Shown here: positions 5,092 to 7,578 of the stretch, piece by piece
How the letters are laid out: each line of letters begins with the position of its first letter
Numbering within the stretch: the stretch's first letter is position 1
Source: Thermococcus sp.
GTDB lineage: Archaea; Methanobacteriota_B; Thermococci; Thermococcales; Thermococcaceae
Reading direction: 5' to 3'
Assembly: GCA_026987155.1 (NCBI GenBank)
Contig: JALSNG010000090.1
Coordinates: 1 to 7,578 of the forward strand
DNA length: 7,578 bases
Notes under the pieces: model-generated
What the model saw: the letters and a program-made list of their open reading frames with translations, nothing else
What the model was told of the DNA's origin: nothing
The model's database searches: none
Program-made: the position numbers and the translations under genes

Positions 5092-6720
5092 TCAGGAGAC
5101 TTTGAAGACCTTCACACCGATATCCCCACCAGCCTTCATATCCAAAAGCACGTAGTGGTAAAACCCGCCTTTATCCTGCGGAGCGTAGAGCGGTGCACCG
5201 CCACCACCGGTTATGATGAAATGAACCCCGTCGTAGGTACCGTCCCAGTAGATGTGGATGTGACTGAAGATTCCGAAGGCGTCGTACGCTTTCATCAAAG
5301 CCAAAAGTTTCTCGGCGCTCTTCTCATCCATCGCGTGGTCGTCTCCACCCGGACGCGGATCGTAGGGTGGTGCATGCATGACTATGACCGGCCTCTCACC
5401 GCGCTCTTTGGCTAACTCAAGCTGCTTTTTAAGCCAAGCGAACTGTTCTTCGCTGAGCTGATAGTTCCCCATGACATCGTTCTCAAACACGTACCTGTAA
5501 CCACCGAGGCTGAAGGCGTATTGCGTTGGGCCAAAGAGGTAGTGGAAAATGCTTATGCCCTCCCCCTGATACTCATGGTTGCCAGCAGCTATGAATACCG
5601 GTTCCTTCCACTTCCACACCTTCATGAGGTTATCCCACTGATAGATTGTCCCAGAGTAGACGAGATCGCCACCATCTATCACAAAGGCCGCCTTACCGCT
5701 GTTGATACCATCCCGTATCTTAAGGAAAACCTCCGGGACATTATCCCCGCTCGGGGGCCTGTGGTCTCCAAAGGCAAAGACGTAATAGTCCTGAACCGGT
5801 TTAGGAGTCAGGGAGAAAGAGCCAGACGTTGTTATGGTGATGGTAGTGCCGTTTGAGATCGCCCCATGGGGGAGGTTGAGGAAGTCGGGATTCACGTTTT
5901 CAACAACGTAGGTCAGGGAGAGGTTCTTAGGATTTTTGATCTCAACGCTCACGTTGAAACCGAGGGCCCTTATGTAAACTGTGCTACCGTTTACGAGCCT
6001 TATGAACCCGCCGCTGACCGTGACGTTCTCACCGCCTATAAGGCGCCAGTAATACTGGAAGGGCTCCTCGAAGTAGAGTTGGTACAGTTTGACGAGCTCG
6101 CCTTCATCCGGGACCCCGTTCATGTTGACATCGCCTATTTCCTTGACAACGAGACCTTCAAAGTCGCCCCTTCTCACAACGGCATTTCTCTCAACGCTCA
6201 GCCTACCATCCTCAACGCCTTTGAGGAAGTTCAAGGCAGCCCCAACTCCGGCCCTGCTCGTTCCAGTCACGATTAGGGTTTCTCCATTTTTAGATTTCAG
6301 TGCAGCTATAACCCCCTCCCAAGGTCCCGGAAAGTGCATTCCATAGCGGTACGCTACGTATCCGAAGTAGTCAAGCTTAGTTATGTGAACGGGCTTTCCC
6401 CTTAGCTTTGGGCGGGCTTCATCCGGCGAGAGGACTGCGATTCCAACGCCCTTGTACTCAGAGGAGGGCTTTATCACGGCGTTAGGAAAATAGGCCTTAA
6501 CCATATTCTCGTATCCGGGACTCACGTAGAACGTATTCCCGAAAAGCTTACCCCAGTGCTCGATAATCCCTCCCGGGGGATATCTGCTGAAATCGGAACC
6601 CTGCGGCTGTACCGTAGAACTCCCCGACGTTGGGGACGTGTTTGAGCCGGTTCCCACGCAGCCACTGGCCAGCACCGACAGCCCAACCACCAACAGTAGA
6701 ACAAAGCCAAGCCTCTTCAT
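5092..6720 (-). CDS. Secreted lipoprotein metallophosphoesterase, purple-acid-phosphatase-like
   Basis: A 542-residue exported protein. The N-terminus has basic MKR, a hydrophobic core to about residue 17 and a lipobox-like ASGC (Cys21). A Ser/Thr/Gly-rich spacer (22-45) follows, so it is probably a lipid-anchored surface protein. Residues about 45-170 form a domain I cannot name. D197-E208 is an EF-hand-like loop, DVNMNGVPDEGE. A beta-rich section (about 230-305) precedes the phosphoesterase domain (about 310-542). That domain has GDHR (318-321), GGDLVYSG (350-357), GNHE (380-383), VMHAPP (447-452) and SHIH (486-489). The GDxxY form of the second motif resembles purple acid phosphatases; the first and last motifs deviate slightly. 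Substrate is unknown; phosphate release from organic phosphates or nucleotides is inferred from the adjacent PiT gene. The ATG at 6720 is chosen because GGTGGA (6725-6730) lies four bases upstream, and a GTG at 6729 falls inside that site. Confidence 0.88.
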   Translation of the reverse strand: MKRLGFVLLLVVGLSVLASGCVGTGSNTSPTSGSSTVQPQGSDFSRYPPGGIIEHWGKLFGNTFYVSPGYENMVKAYFPNAVIKPSSEYKGVGIAVLSPDEARPKLRGKPVHITKLDYFGYVAYRYGMHFPGPWEGVIAALKSKNGETLIVTGTSRAGVGAALNFLKGVEDGRLSVERNAVVRRGDFEGLVVKEIGDVNMNGVPDEGELVKLYQLYFEEPFQYYWRLIGGENVTVSGGFIRLVNGSTVYIRALGFNVSVEIKNPKNLSLTYVVENVNPDFLNLPHGAISNGTTITITTSGSFSLTPKPVQDYYVFAFGDHRPPSGDNVPEVFLKIRDGINSGKAAFVIDGGDLVYSGTIYQWDNLMKVWKWKEPVFIAAGNHEYQGEGISIFHYLFGPTQYAFSLGGYRYVFENDVMGNYQLSEEQFAWLKKQLELAKERGERPVIVMHAPPYDPRPGGDDHAMDEKSAEKLLALMKAYDAFGIFSHIHIYWDGTYDGVHFIITGGGGAPLYAPQDKGGFYHYVLLDMKAGGDIGVKVFKVS

Positions 6721-6748
6721 ACCATCCACCGGAGGGAATAGGAACCGG

Positions 6749-6758
6749 GCTTAAAGAA
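6749..6758 (-). promoter_or_regulatory. Possible TATA-like box for the phosphoesterase gene
   Basis: On the minus strand this reads TTCTTTAAGC, centred about 34 bases before the ATG at 6720, so a start near 6728 and an eight-base leader are predicted. The stronger CTATTTAAAG, farther upstream at 6764-6773, could be used instead and would give a leader of about 22 bases. Confidence 0.35.
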
Positions 6759-6763
6759 CTTAC

Positions 6764-6773
6764 CTTTAAATAG
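6764..6773 (+). promoter_or_regulatory. TATA box for the cupin gene
   Basis: CTTTAAATAG is a strong archaeal TATA-like element centred about 34 bases before the ATG at 6803. It predicts transcription starting near 6795, at the GGTGAT (6794-6799). Its complement, CTATTTAAAG, is also TATA-like, so this element could serve the divergent phosphoesterase gene as well. Confidence 0.5.
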
Positions 6774-6802
6774 CGAACCATCGAAGTCAATACGGTGATG
6801 AC

Positions 6803-7159
6803 ATGATAGTGAAACACTACACGGATGTACCCGAGAAGAATACGGGGTTTGATGGTGTAACCATAAGATGGCTGGTCTCCCCAAAGCTCGGGGCAAAGAA
6901 CTACGCGATGCGCTACTTCGTCATGAAGAAAGGCTCGGAGATACCGATTCACCAGCACGACTGGGAGCACGAGATTTTTATCGTTAAAGGCGAGGGAATA
7001 ATAACCAACGGGGAGAAGGAGTTCCGTGTCAAAGCCGGCGACTTCCTCTACGTTCCGCCCAACGAACCCCACGGCTACAAGGCGACCGGAGAAACCTTAG
7101 AGTTCCTCTGCATAATCCCCGCCAAGAGGGAAGCGATTCCTGAAGAAGAATGGGCTTAG
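6803..7159 (+). CDS. Single-domain cupin protein, TM1459-like
   Basis: A 118-residue cytosolic beta-barrel (cupin_2) protein. Cupin motif 1 is GSEIPIHQHDWEHEIFIVKG (44-63) with metal ligands H50, H52 and probably H56, plus E57. Motif 2, GDFLYVPPNEPHGYKA (79-94), supplies H90. The four-histidine arrangement and the segments HDWEHEIF and EFLCIIP resemble Thermotoga maritima TM1459, a manganese-binding cupin of about 114 residues that can catalyse oxidative C=C cleavage in vitro. The physiological reaction of this group is not settled, so I do not assign one. The start is the ATG at 6803, with GGTGAT at 6794-6799 three bases upstream. The gene is divergent from the phosphoesterase, and its TAG shares two bases with the stop of the signal peptidase gene on the other strand. 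It is full length and shows nothing broken. Confidence 0.9.
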   Translation: MIVKHYTDVPEKNTGFDGVTIRWLVSPKLGAKNYAMRYFVMKKGSEIPIHQHDWEHEIFIVKGEGIITNGEKEFRVKAGDFLYVPPNEPHGYKATGETLEFLCIIPAKREAIPEEEWA

Positions 7160-7578
7160 TGCCTGTAATGGTAAACCTTTATCTTCTTTCTCCTGAGAGC
7201 GATTAAATCGGCTTTTTTCCACTTCGGCCTTATTAAAGGCCCTCCAAGGAGAACGAGTGCAAGCTCGTAGGCGAGCATGGCTATAACCAAGAGGAAGAGG
7301 AAGAGCACTATTAGGGGAATGTAGGGCCAGATGACCCCTACTTTGGGGATGACAAGAACAACCCTCCCAACCACCTGGTCGGGATAGACCCTCCAGGGGT
7401 CTGTGTACTTCCTGTTGTCGCCCTTGGTGATGTAATAAATCCTTCCGTTCGGATCGGTCCTAACACCAACTATCCGGTGGGTTATTTTATAGGTGGCGTT
7501 ACCTATCGTTATCTCGTACATAACAACGTCGCCGATGCGGAGCGTGCTCGTGTTGACGGGCCTCGTTACAACGAGGTC
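7156..7578 (-). CDS. Signal peptidase I, archaeal S26B type, C-terminal part (partial)
   Basis: This is the last 140 residues of a membrane-bound type I signal peptidase, which removes signal peptides from exported proteins at the outer face of the membrane. The frame is open to the right edge, beginning DLVVTRPVNTSTLRIGDVV, so the N-terminal anchor and the catalytic serine (in the family's SMxP motif) lie outside the window. The ATG at 7519-7521 is internal, not the start. Visible signatures are ITHRIVGV (H34 of the fragment, the catalytic His of the archaeal/ER type), YYITKGDNRKYTD (D54 and D60, candidates for the catalytic Asp) and VVGRVVLVIPKVGVI. A strong C-terminal membrane helix at about 83-112 is followed by a basic tail (KWKKADLIALRRKKIK) that should be cytoplasmic. 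Its TAA overlaps the cupin's TAG tail to tail. Confidence 0.88.
   Translation of the reverse strand, partial: DLVVTRPVNTSTLRIGDVVMYEITIGNATYKITHRIVGVRTDPNGRIYYITKGDNRKYTDPWRVYPDQVVGRVVLVIPKVGVIWPYIPLIVLFLFLLVIAMLAYELALVLLGGPLIRPKWKKADLIALRRKKIKVYHYRH

Noticed and set aside
5866..6276. Plus-strand open frame of 136 codons opposite the phosphoesterase
   Set aside because: Antisense shadow within the 542-codon phosphoesterase gene, which has clear export and metal motifs.
6795..6801. GTGATGA resembling a C box of a C/D guide RNA
   Set aside because: No CTGA D box at a suitable distance; the sequence is explained as the cupin ribosome binding site.
6548..7072. Minus-strand open frame of 174 codons spanning the phosphoesterase start and the cupin
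   Set aside because: It crosses a divergent promoter region and is out of frame with or antisense to two well-supported genes.
1..7578. CRISPR arrays, tRNA or rRNA genes, insertion sequences, attachment sites
   Set aside because: No regularly spaced repeats, no tRNA-like cloverleaf, no transposase, and no terminal repeats were seen; nearly all bases are accounted for by ordinary genes and short promoters.

Overview
The window looks like chromosomal DNA from a hyperthermophilic euryarchaeon of the order Thermococcales, most likely Thermococcus. Four things point there: archaeal gene families throughout (S9 acylaminoacyl-peptidase, COG2112 kinase, RAM-only Lrp/AsnC protein, archaeal signal peptidase I); very tight gene packing; GGTGAT-type ribosome binding sites 3 to 6 bases before most starts; and archaeal TATA-like boxes (CTTTAAATAG, TTATTTATAG) about 30 to 45 bases upstream of most starts. 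This assignment is inference from protein resemblance and style, because no rRNA is present. I see no mobile element, CRISPR, tRNA or sign of recent transfer.

Layout from left to right. Positions 1-900 (minus) hold the N-terminal half of an S9 acylaminoacyl-peptidase that runs off the left edge. It diverges from a small membrane protein of unknown function (966-1292, plus), whose 3' end overlaps tail to tail with an atypical Ser/Thr kinase-like protein (1260-1907, minus). The kinase diverges from a 75-residue stand-alone RAM domain protein (1960-2187, plus), followed by an MscS-type mechanosensitive channel (2287-3090, plus).

Positions 3098-6720 are a minus-strand block whose theme appears to be phosphate. 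In transcription order it contains a secreted lipoprotein metallophosphoesterase (5092-6720), a PiT-type phosphate permease (3777-4988) and a DUF47/PhoU-like partner protein (3098-3772). The last two are four bases apart and translationally coupled. A plausible reading is that the phosphoesterase releases phosphate outside the cell, PiT imports it, and the PhoU-like protein controls PiT.

On the right, a TM1459-like four-histidine cupin (6803-7159, plus) diverges from the phosphoesterase. Its stop overlaps that of a signal peptidase I (7156-7578, minus), which is cut by the right edge before its catalytic serine.

The architecture is extremely economical. Three divergent pairs share 52 to 82 base intergenic regions, and three convergent pairs overlap or nearly touch at their stops. 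I found no clearly undescribed system. The points most worth a second look are the unusual domain make-up of the phosphoesterase and its link to PiT.
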